A stretch of DNA of 64,000 bases, taken from the NCBI RefSeq assembly GCF_040253635.1, contig NZ_JBEJGX010000003.1, positions 5,977,501 through 6,041,500 on the forward strand. Direction: 5' to 3'. Under the pieces are notes generated by a model, which worked only from the letters and a program-made list of their open reading frames with translations, was not told where the DNA came from and searched no databases. Shown here piece after piece: positions 58,126-64,000 of this stretch (positions within the stretch are counted from its first letter, which is position 1; each line of letters starts with the position of its first letter). The position numbers were made by a program, and so were the translations under genes. This DNA comes from Streptomyces sp. Edi2. Its GTDB lineage: Bacteria; Actinomycetota; Actinomycetes; Streptomycetales; Streptomycetaceae.

Positions 58126-58884
58126 ATGCAGAGTCCGCTTTTCGCCTTCACCGAGGCACAGACCCAGGACCGCTACGTCCTGCAGAACAGTCAGCTGCTG
58201 CGCGTCGCCCTCCAGGGCCACGAGGACCTCCTCGCCCGTAAGGGCGCCATGGTCGCCTACCAGGGGCTGCTCGAATTCGACGGCAACTACACGACGCCCG
58301 GCCAGCAGCGCGCCCGCGCGCACTCCGGCGAAGGCCTCGATCTGATGCGCGTCTCCGGGCAGGGCACGGTCTATCTGGCCAACCTCGCCCAGTACGTCCA
58401 TGTCGTCGACGTCGACCACGACGGCCTGACCGTCGACAGCAGCTATGTCCTGGCGCTGGACTCCGGCCTCCACTGGGAGGTCGTCTCCGTCGACAGCCAG
58501 TACGGCATCTCCGGCACCGGCAAGTACCAGCTCAACATCTCCGGACGGGGCCAGGTGGTCCTGATGACCTCGGGCGAGCCGCTGATGCTGCAGGTCACGC
58601 CCGACAAGTACGTCAACGCGGACGCCGACGCGGTGGTGGCCTGGTCCGCTTCGCTGCGGGTGCAGATGCAGGCGCAGACGCACTCCTCCGGGGTGATGCG
58701 CCGGCGCGGCAACACGGGCGAGGGCTGGGAGCTCAGCTTCCTCGGCCAGGGCTACGCACTGGTGCAGCCCAGCGAGCTGCTGCCGCCGCAGAACGCCGTC
58801 GTCGGCTCCGGTGTGGCCGCCCAGTTCGGTATGGGCCAGCAGGGCGCGCGGGGCATGAACCAGGGCAACATCTTCACCAACTGA
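58126..58884 (+). CDS. AIM24 family protein
   Basis: 252 residues from the ATG at 58126 (GGGGGAGG upstream), 20 bp after the previous stop. AIM24 features: NSQLLRVALQGHEDLLARKGAMVAYQG, GEGLDLMRVSGQGTVYLAN, DSSYVLALDSGLHWEVVSV, GYALVQPSELLP, and a short Gly/Gln/Asn tail. Third of three AIM24 paralogues in one operon, possibly forming a hetero-oligomer. Confidence 0.92.
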   Translation: MQSPLFAFTEAQTQDRYVLQNSQLLRVALQGHEDLLARKGAMVAYQGLLEFDGNYTTPGQQRARAHSGEGLDLMRVSGQGTVYLANLAQYVHVVDVDHDGLTVDSSYVLALDSGLHWEVVSVDSQYGISGTGKYQLNISGRGQVVLMTSGEPLMLQVTPDKYVNADADAVVAWSASLRVQMQAQTHSSGVMRRRGNTGEGWELSFLGQGYALVQPSELLPPQNAVVGSGVAAQFGMGQQGARGMNQGNIFTN

Positions 58885-58916
58885 GCTCCTGAGAGACGCC
58901 GTTGACGCAGGTGCTT

Positions 58917-58946
58917 CGGTGCCCGCCCCGGGAAGGGCGGGCACCG
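58917..58946. terminator. bidirectional intrinsic terminator
   Basis: 12-bp perfect arms (58917-58928 with 58935-58946), 6-nt loop, between the AIM24 operon and the convergent Nudix gene. Confidence 0.82.
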
Positions 58947-58974
58947 AGGCGCGTGTGCGGCCGGGAGCTGCCGT

Positions 58975-59556
58975 TCAGCGGGCCGGTTCGCCCCGCCCTC
59001 CCGCGGAGAGCGCGGGCGTCGTCGTCTGGAGAAGAGCCCGGGTGCGCTCGACCAGCTGCACCACCGATGTGTCGGCGACGCCGGGCACCTCGTCGTAGGC
59101 GAACCACCGCAGATCCAGTGACTCGTCACTGATCGCGGCCACCGCGTCCGCCGGAGCCAACGCCGCGTACTGGACGTCCAGATGCACCGCGCACGGCGTG
59201 TGATGGCGGTCCAGCCGCACCGGGCCGCCGGGCAGCAGCGTCAGCCCCTGCGCGATCCCCGACTCCTCGCGCGCCTCCCGCAGCGCCGCCCCGGCCAGCG
59301 AGGCGTCCTCCGGCTCGCAGTGGCCGCCCATCTGCAGCCACATCTCCAGCTTGCGGTGCAGGGTGAGCAGCACCCGGCCGCCGGCCGGGTCGATCACCAG
59401 CGCGCTGGCCGTGAGGTGCCCGTCCTTGCAGGGCTTCCACATGCCGTCCTGATGGGCGGCGAGATGGTCCAGATACGCCAGCCGCAGCTGTTCCTGTCCG
59501 GTCGACGGCGCGGGCCACTCCTTGAGCACCCGCGCCGCGTCCTCGCGCAGACTCAC
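58975..59556 (-). CDS. Nudix hydrolase
   Basis: 193 residues, GTG at 59556 overlapping the upstream zincin stop by 4 bp (GTGA). Nudix box GGHCEPEDASLAGAALREAREESGI fits G-x5-E-x7-REUxEExGU. Substrate selection cannot be read from sequence; the family covers oxidised nucleotides and NDP-X compounds. The coupling to an F420-associated zincin gene is a conserved pair I recall from streptomycetes. Confidence 0.93.
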   Translation of the reverse strand: MSLREDAARVLKEWPAPSTGQEQLRLAYLDHLAAHQDGMWKPCKDGHLTASALVIDPAGGRVLLTLHRKLEMWLQMGGHCEPEDASLAGAALREAREESGIAQGLTLLPGGPVRLDRHHTPCAVHLDVQYAALAPADAVAAISDESLDLRWFAYDEVPGVADTSVVQLVERTRALLQTTTPALSAGGRGEPAR

Positions 59557-61031
59557 TTGCCGCCGTCACCCTTGCTCTCGCCGGACGCCTCGTCCGGGCC
59601 GTCGTCCTCCCCGGCGGGCTTGCCCGGGGCCGGCTTGTCCAGATCGGGCTTGCCGCCGCTCGCGGCCTCGCCGAGCATCTTGTCGAGCTCGGAGAAGTCC
59701 GGCTGCTCGTGGTGCACGAACCCGTCCGGGTCGTCCAGGTCCGCCGCCGTCGGCAGCATGTCCGGGTGCTCCCACAGGCCGTCGCGGCCCTCCAGGCCCC
59801 GCGAGTCCGTCAGCGACGCCCACAGCCGCGAGGCGTCCCGCAGCCGCCGCGGACGCAGCTGCAGACCGATCAGCGTCGAGAACGTCTGCTCGGCGGGGCC
59901 GCCGCTGGCCCGGCGCCGGCGCAGCGTCTCACGGAGCTTGTCCGACGACGGCAGATGCGGCTTGGCGGCGGCGTGCACCACCGCGTCCACCCAGCCCTCG
60001 ACGAGGGCCAGGGCGGTCTCCAGGCGGGCCAGCGCCGCCTTCTGCTCCGGGGTGTCCTCGGGCTGGAACATGCCCTGCTGAAGGGCGTTCTGCAGCTCCT
60101 CGGGATGCTGCGGATCGATCTGGCCGACCACGTCCTCCAGCTTGGTGGTGTCGACCTTGATGCCGCGCGCATAGCCCTCGACGGCACCGAAGAGATGTGA
60201 GCGCAGCCACGGCACATGCGCGAAGAGCCGCTGGTGGGCGGCCTCGCGCAGGGCCAGATACAGCCGCACTTCCTCTTCCGCGACGCCCAGGCCCTCGCCG
60301 AACCTCGCGATGTTCCCCGGCAGCAGCGCGGCCTTGCCGGCCGGCCCCAGCGGAAGCCCGATGTCCGTCGAACCGACGACCTCGCCGGCCAGTACGCCCA
60401 GCGCCTGGCCGATCTGGGTGCCGAACATCGCGCCGCCCATGGAGCGCATCATCCCGAGCAGCGGGCCCGCCATGGCCTGCATCTCCCCGGGCAGGACATC
60501 GCCCATGGCCGATCCGACGCGCTCGGCGAGCGGATTGACCAGGTCCTTCCACACCGGAAGGGTCTCCTCGACCCACTCCGCGCGGCTCCAGGCCACCACG
60601 GAGCCGGAGCCCGACGGCAGCGACGTCACACCGTCCAGCCACAGGTCGGCGAGGCGTACGGCCTCCTCGACCGCGCTGCGCTCACCCGGCGACAGGCTCG
60701 CGTCCTTGCTGCCGTCCTCGGCGCCCTGCGCGACGGTCTGCCGCGCAATGTCCTTGGCCATGTCCCAGTTCACCGGGCCGCCCTCGTAGGAGAGCATCTG
60801 TCCGAGCTTCTGGAAGGCGGCGCCCAGGTCGCCAGGGTTCATCTCGCCGCCGGGGCCGCCCATGCCGCCGAAGAGCGCCGCGAACGGATTGTCCGCGCCG
60901 CCGCTCCCGCCGCCGAACCCGAAGGGGTCCGCGGGGCCCTGGCTACCTCCCTGGCCGCCCTTCTTCTTGCCGTTGTCGCCGTCCTCCGGCTCCTCCGGCG
61001 GAAGGCCGAATCCAAATGGGGTGTCACTCAC
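59553..61031 (-). CDS. zinc-dependent metalloprotease, F420-associated zincin_2 family (DUF2342)
   Basis: 492 residues from the GTG at 61031 (GAGG 7 nt upstream); ATG 61089 would add 19 residues. Begins VSDTPFGFGLPPEEPEDGDN with a Gly-rich stretch. Core: PVNWDMAKDIARQTVAQG, EWVEETLPVWKDLVNPLAERV, and the helix LREAAHQRLFAHVPWLRSHLFGAVEGYARGI carrying the family His residues. Actinobacteria-specific, described as coenzyme F420 biosynthesis-associated. Proteolytic activity is not established. A Lys/Glu/Asp tail ends the protein. Confidence 0.88.
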   Translation of the reverse strand: MSDTPFGFGLPPEEPEDGDNGKKKGGQGGSQGPADPFGFGGGSGGADNPFAALFGGMGGPGGEMNPGDLGAAFQKLGQMLSYEGGPVNWDMAKDIARQTVAQGAEDGSKDASLSPGERSAVEEAVRLADLWLDGVTSLPSGSGSVVAWSRAEWVEETLPVWKDLVNPLAERVGSAMGDVLPGEMQAMAGPLLGMMRSMGGAMFGTQIGQALGVLAGEVVGSTDIGLPLGPAGKAALLPGNIARFGEGLGVAEEEVRLYLALREAAHQRLFAHVPWLRSHLFGAVEGYARGIKVDTTKLEDVVGQIDPQHPEELQNALQQGMFQPEDTPEQKAALARLETALALVEGWVDAVVHAAAKPHLPSSDKLRETLRRRRASGGPAEQTFSTLIGLQLRPRRLRDASRLWASLTDSRGLEGRDGLWEHPDMLPTAADLDDPDGFVHHEQPDFSELDKMLGEAASGGKPDLDKPAPGKPAGEDDGPDEASGESKGDGGK

Positions 61032-61223
61032 GGGTTTCCTCGGCTCGTAGGGCCGCCGACCAGGTGGCCGACGGCGGCTGCCCGACATCACCTCCAGCGT
61101 AGACACCTGGACCGCTTCGGGGCTCGGTGCTTCGCTGTCCCGGTGGCTGGGGCAGGATGGACGCCACCTGGTGCGTACGCATGACCACACGTCCGCACTG
61201 AAGACAACCGCTGGAGACGCCCG

Positions 61224-62375
61224 GTGAGTTCCCCAGATCCGACCGTTCGCGCAGCGCGAAACGCTGCGGCCCAGACCGAGAAGGCAGGCAATGGCGCAGG
61301 TGGGGCCACGGACCGGCCGCTGCGCCGGCCCGTGGTGGCCGTCACCGGAGCCGCCTCCGGAGTCGGTGCGCTGCTCACCCGTGCCCTGGTCGCCTCCGAC
61401 GAGGTCAAGGAGGTGGTGGCCATCGATGAGCGGCGCGGCGACGTCGCCGAGGCACACTGGCACGTCCTGGACGTCCGGGACCCGGCCATCGCCGACAAGC
61501 TGCGCGGCGCGGACGTCGTCGTCCACCTGGCGCTCGACCTCGACCTGGAGACCGACGACGCGGCGCGCACCGCCTACAACGTGCGCGGCACCCAGACCGT
61601 GCTCACCGCCGCCGCGGCCGCCGGTGTCCACCGGGTGGTGCTGTGCACCTCCGCCATGGTGTACGGGGCGCTGCCCGACAACGACGTTCCCCTGGCCGAG
61701 GACGCCGAGCTGCGGGCCACCGCGGACGCCACCGGTGTCGGCGACCTCCTGGAGATCGAGCACCTGGCGCACCGTGCGCCCCGCGCGCACCCCGGCCTGA
61801 ACGTCACCGTGCTGCGCCCCACCGTCCTGGTGGGCGGCACGGACACCGCACTGACCCGCTACTTCGAATCGCCCCGCCTCCTGGTCGTCGCCGGGTCCCG
61901 CCCCGCCTGGCAGTTCTGCCATGTCGAGGACCTGGTCAGCGCCCTGGAGTTCGCCGCGCTGGAGAAGGTCGACGGCGAGCTCGCGGTGGGCTGCGACGGC
62001 TGGCTGGAGCAGGAGGAGGTCGAAGAGCTCTCCGGCATCCGGCGCATGGAGCTGCCGTCCTCGGTGGCCCTGGGCGCCGCCGCCCGCCTGCACCGCATCG
62101 GCCTGACGCCGTCCCCCGCGGGCGACCTGGCGTACACGATGCATCCATGGGTGGTCAGCGGCAGCCGGCTGCACGAGGCGGGCTGGCGCCCCCGGTGGAC
62201 GAACGAGGAAGTGCTCGCCGAGCTCCTGGAGGAGGTCGCCGGACGGCACACCGTTGCGGGCCGCAGGCTGGGCCGCAAGGACGCCACCGCCGCGGGCGCG
62301 GCCGGTGCCACGGTCGCCCTCCTGGGCACCGCCGCACTGGTGCGCCGTGCCCGTAAGGCCCGCCGCCGCATCTGA
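61224..62375 (+). CDS. NAD-dependent epimerase/dehydratase-like SDR
   Basis: 383 residues, GTG 61224 with GGAG 7 nt upstream. Rossmann VTGAASGVGALLTRALV (residue ~39), VHLALDLDLETDD, CTSAMVYGALPDN. The usual YxxxK is not obvious, so catalysis may be lost or altered. FCHVEDLVSALEFAAL marks the substrate domain. The C-terminus has a hydrophobic stretch (AAGAAGATVALLGTAALV) followed by RRARKARRRI, suggesting membrane attachment. Function unknown. Confidence 0.85.
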   Translation: MSSPDPTVRAARNAAAQTEKAGNGAGGATDRPLRRPVVAVTGAASGVGALLTRALVASDEVKEVVAIDERRGDVAEAHWHVLDVRDPAIADKLRGADVVVHLALDLDLETDDAARTAYNVRGTQTVLTAAAAAGVHRVVLCTSAMVYGALPDNDVPLAEDAELRATADATGVGDLLEIEHLAHRAPRAHPGLNVTVLRPTVLVGGTDTALTRYFESPRLLVVAGSRPAWQFCHVEDLVSALEFAALEKVDGELAVGCDGWLEQEEVEELSGIRRMELPSSVALGAAARLHRIGLTPSPAGDLAYTMHPWVVSGSRLHEAGWRPRWTNEEVLAELLEEVAGRHTVAGRRLGRKDATAAGAAGATVALLGTAALVRRARKARRRI

Positions 62376-62398
62376 GGGGGAACCGGGCCCGCCGGGCC

Positions 62399-62425
62399 GG
62401 AGAAGTCTCCGCTGGAGACTTCTCC
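62399..62425 (+). terminator. intrinsic terminator after the SDR gene
   Basis: 12-bp perfect stem (62399-62410 with 62414-62425), loop GCT, 24 bp after the stop codon. Confidence 0.88.
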
Positions 62426-62482
62426 ATACGGCGCCCGGGACGACCGGCGGAATCGGCAATACCCCGCCGTGCCCGCGTACGG

Positions 62483-62488
62483 CACGAT
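62483..62488 (+). promoter_or_regulatory. -10-like CACGAT, possible leaderless start of moaE
   Basis: CACGAT, then 6 nt, then the ATG at 62495. First base mismatches TAnnnT. No SD. Confidence 0.35.
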
Positions 62489-62494
62489 GGGGGT

Positions 62495-62974
62495 ATGTCT
62501 GGCACGCCTTCCCCTTCGTCCCCCGGCCGCGACCACCCCGGTGAGCAGGCCGCGCCGGACCCGATCAGGCTCCTGGAGATCCGCGAGCGCGCGCTGTCCG
62601 TGGACGAGGTGTTCGCGGCCGTGGGGGACTCGGCGGCCGGCGGTACGGCCCTGTTCGTCGGCACGGTCCGCTCGCACGACAACGGCGCCGACGTCGAGGG
62701 CCTGGGCTACTCCGCGCACCCGACGGCCGAGGCGGAGATGCGCCGGATCGCCGAGAAGGTGATCGCCGACTTCCCGGTGCGGGCGCTGGCCGCCGTCCAC
62801 CGTGTGGGTGATCTGGGCATCGGTGATCTGGCAGTGGTGGTCGCGGTGTCCTGCCCGCACCGCGGCGAGGCGTTCGAGGCCTGCCGCAGGATGATCGACG
62901 ACCTCAAGCACGAGGTGCCGATCTGGAAGCACCAGATGTTCTCCGACGGGACCGAGGAATGGGTCGGCGTGTAG
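62495..62974 (+). CDS. moaE: molybdopterin synthase catalytic subunit MoaE
   Basis: 159 residues, ATG 62495. An N-terminal ~25-residue tail precedes the MoaE domain: RALSVDEVFAAVGDSAAGGTALFVGTVR, LGYSAHPTAEAEMRRIAEKV, VHRVGDLGIGDLAVVVAVSCPHRGEAFEACRRMIDDLKHEVPIWKHQMFSDG. The conserved Lys of IWKHQ and PHR region form the active site. With MoaD-thiocarboxylate it converts cPMP to molybdopterin. moeZ, which charges MoaD, is also in this window. Confidence 0.95.
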   Translation: MSGTPSPSSPGRDHPGEQAAPDPIRLLEIRERALSVDEVFAAVGDSAAGGTALFVGTVRSHDNGADVEGLGYSAHPTAEAEMRRIAEKVIADFPVRALAAVHRVGDLGIGDLAVVVAVSCPHRGEAFEACRRMIDDLKHEVPIWKHQMFSDGTEEWVGV

Positions 62975-63219
62975 CGCTGTCTTCTGGGGGTGGAGGTCGG
63001 GCGACGGGAGGGCGGGTGGGGGCGTAGCGTCGTCTTCTGGTCGGGCCGGCGTGCTCCGGGAGCGGGGTCCTGCCCGGTGCGTAAGGGCGCTCTCCCGGGG
63101 CAGGCGACATGACAGACGCGCAGGCAGTGGCCCTGTGGCCACGGGGTGCGGGCCTTAGAACATGAGGCCGAACCGGTGCCTTGTGTTCCGGTTGCGTAAC
63201 CCGCCCCCTGGCGTGAGCG
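62975..63219. other. intergenic stretch after moaE
   Basis: Contains a short direct repeat (GTGTAGCGCTGTCTTCTGG near 62970 and GCGTAGCGTCGTCTTCTGG near 63022), suggesting a partial duplication of the moaE 3' end. No gene, SD-led frame or strong terminator seen. Confidence 0.4.
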
Positions 63220-63251
63220 TTGACCCAGCAGATGGTTAATCTGCTTATTCG
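63220..63251 (+). promoter_or_regulatory. promoter region with palindromic operator candidate
   Basis: TTGACC (63220-63225) followed by the palindrome AGCAGAT-GGTTA-ATCTGCT (63227-63245) and then TTATTC/TATTCG. The palindrome covers the spacer of a putative promoter for the 60-residue membrane protein 37 bp downstream. Confidence 0.45.
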
Positions 63252-63287
63252 TCGATCGCGGTCGTACAAGGGGTTGGGAGGTCGCTG

Positions 63288-63470
63288 ATGGGTGCGCTCC
63301 TCTGGTTGCTGATTCCGGTCGGTGCGGGGCTGATTGCCGCGGTGTGGAGCAGCTGGGCCCTACGGAACCGCAAGGCCGGGGATGTCGCAGAACTCGCGGG
63401 CTACGCCCGGTTCCGTGACGCCATGGAAAAGGAGCACGCCGTTCCCGACCCCGCCTCGGATCCCGTCTGA
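63288..63470 (+). CDS. small membrane protein, 60 residues
   Basis: ATG with GGGAGG 6 nt upstream. One membrane helix (residues ~3-24, LLWLLIPVGAGLIAAVWSSW) and a charged cytoplasmic tail (RNRKAGDVAELAGYARFRDAMEKE). Conserved in streptomycetes in my recollection, upstream of the PDZ protein. Function unknown. Confidence 0.8.
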   Translation: MGALLWLLIPVGAGLIAAVWSSWALRNRKAGDVAELAGYARFRDAMEKEHAVPDPASDPV

Positions 63471-63621
63471 CGTTCCCGCTGACGTCACCGCTGACGTTCC
63501 TGCCGGGTGCGGACAAGCCGAGCGCCACTCCTAGCGATGACCCTCGCGTACGGGCGGGCCCACGGCCGGGTGTTCGACCTCGTACGGACGGCCCGGCGGG
63601 CCGGTTGTCATACCCGTCCCG

Positions 63622-63627
63622 TACTGT
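63622..63627 (+). promoter_or_regulatory. -10 box TACTGT, leaderless start of the PDZ gene
   Basis: TACTGT, then 6 nt, then the ATG at 63634. TTGTCA lies 11 nt upstream (63605-63610), the spacing of PafBC-type promoters, but the GTG of the consensus is missing (TAC). Confidence 0.5.
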
Positions 63628-63633
63628 CGTTCC

Positions 63634-64000
63634 ATGCCACGCCGCACCGCGACGCTGCTCGCCTCGATCCTGATGCTGATCGCGCTGCTCTGCGCCGGGG
63701 TACTGATCCCCGTGCCCTACTCCGAGATGTCACCGGGGCCGACGGTCAACACCCTCGGTGATCACGACGGCGAGCCGGTGCTGCAGATCTCCGGCCGCAA
63801 GACGTATCCGACGACCGGTCATCTCAACATGACCACCGTCCGCGTCACCGGCCCCGACTACCGCATGAACCTCTTCGAGGCGGTGTTCGGCTGGCTCGAC
63901 CACGACAACGCCGTGGTGCCGCACAAGACGCTCTACCCCGAGGGACAGACGGCCGAGCAGGCCGACCAGGAGAACGCCGAGGAGTTCAGCCAGTCCCAGG
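63634..64000 (+). CDS. YlbL/Lon-like PDZ protease, 3' truncated by window end
   Basis: 122 residues visible. N-terminal membrane anchor (RTATLLASILMLIALLCAGVLIPVPY) then YSEMSPGPTVNTLGDHDGEPVLQISGRKTYPTTGHLNMTTVRV, the hallmark of YlbL-like proteins, which continue with a PDZ and a Lon-type Ser-Lys protease domain. The catalytic part lies beyond the window. Extracytoplasmic quality control is inferred. A 163-bp gap before it has a CTGACGT direct repeat (63468-63500). Confidence 0.88.
   Translation, partial: MPRRTATLLASILMLIALLCAGVLIPVPYSEMSPGPTVNTLGDHDGEPVLQISGRKTYPTTGHLNMTTVRVTGPDYRMNLFEAVFGWLDHDNAVVPHKTLYPEGQTAEQADQENAEEFSQSQ

Noticed and set aside
1..64000. CRISPR arrays, tRNA/rRNA genes, insertion sequences, phage or secondary-metabolite clusters.
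   Set aside because: No spaced direct repeats of CRISPR type, no tRNA cloverleaf or rRNA sequence noticed, no transposase, integrase, PKS or NRPS domains seen in either strand.

Overview
The window is a chromosomal segment from a high-GC actinomycete, almost certainly a Streptomyces or close relative. It has very GC-rich codon third positions, frequent GTG starts, a WhiB7/WblC protein with a C-terminal AT-hook beside uvrD2, a mycoredoxin, an AdnA/AdnB-type helicase-nuclease pair, and actinobacterial families such as DUF3107, DUF3152 and the F420-associated zincin. Gene order looks like conserved core chromosome rather than an island. I see no insertion sequence, prophage, CRISPR array, tRNA or rRNA.

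Layout. 1-7.4 kb: 3' part of an HtrA/DegP-like membrane protease, tatB, a conserved hypothetical, mrp/apbC, a DUF1003 membrane protein overlapping a soluble MgtE-N/CBS protein, and a lipoprotein. 7.5-16.2 kb: a hypothetical, corA with a possibly structured leader, a suppressor-of-fused protein, an MFS exporter, DUF6758, PHP phosphoesterase, MarC, a 50-residue protein and a NYN nuclease. 16.3-26.2 kb: SRPBCC protein, two alpha/beta hydrolases, a DEAD-box RNA helicase apparently starting at CTG, a MiaE-like ferritin-fold protein, DUF3107, TetR, a small acidic protein and a DUF3152 zincin. 26.4-31.3 kb: a tightly overlapping operon of a PelF-like (DUF3492) glycosyltransferase, a small membrane protein, an 8-TM protein, a 16-codon leader ORF and an NAD epimerase. 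31.5-36.6 kb: moeZ, a large kinase-like/UPF0104 membrane fusion and an ATL (alkyltransferase-like) protein. 36.8-44.9 kb: adnA and adnB, separated by a 0.6-kb nested inverted-repeat region. 44.9-52 kb: M20 peptidase, nudC, mycoredoxin, uvrD2, and wblC with a promoter, uORF and intrinsic attenuator. 52.2-64 kb: ABC1 kinase, ThiF-like protein, M48-type peptidase, three TerD/AIM24 proteins, Nudix, F420-associated zincin, epimerase, moaE, a small membrane protein and the start of a PDZ protein.

Themes. DNA repair genes are concentrated here (atl, adnA, adnB, uvrD2). Two of them, atl and adnB, carry a near-perfect copy of the mycobacterial RecA-independent DNA damage promoter motif (TTGTCRGTG-N8-TAnnnT, read by PafBC). 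Fourteen genes have a -10-like hexamer 6-7 nt before the start codon, indicating leaderless mRNAs. The strongest regulatory assembly is the wblC leader: an AT-rich activator site, a promoter overlapping the uvrD2 stop, a 107-codon uORF, a terminator with a U-tract, and an alternative pairing partner inside the uORF.
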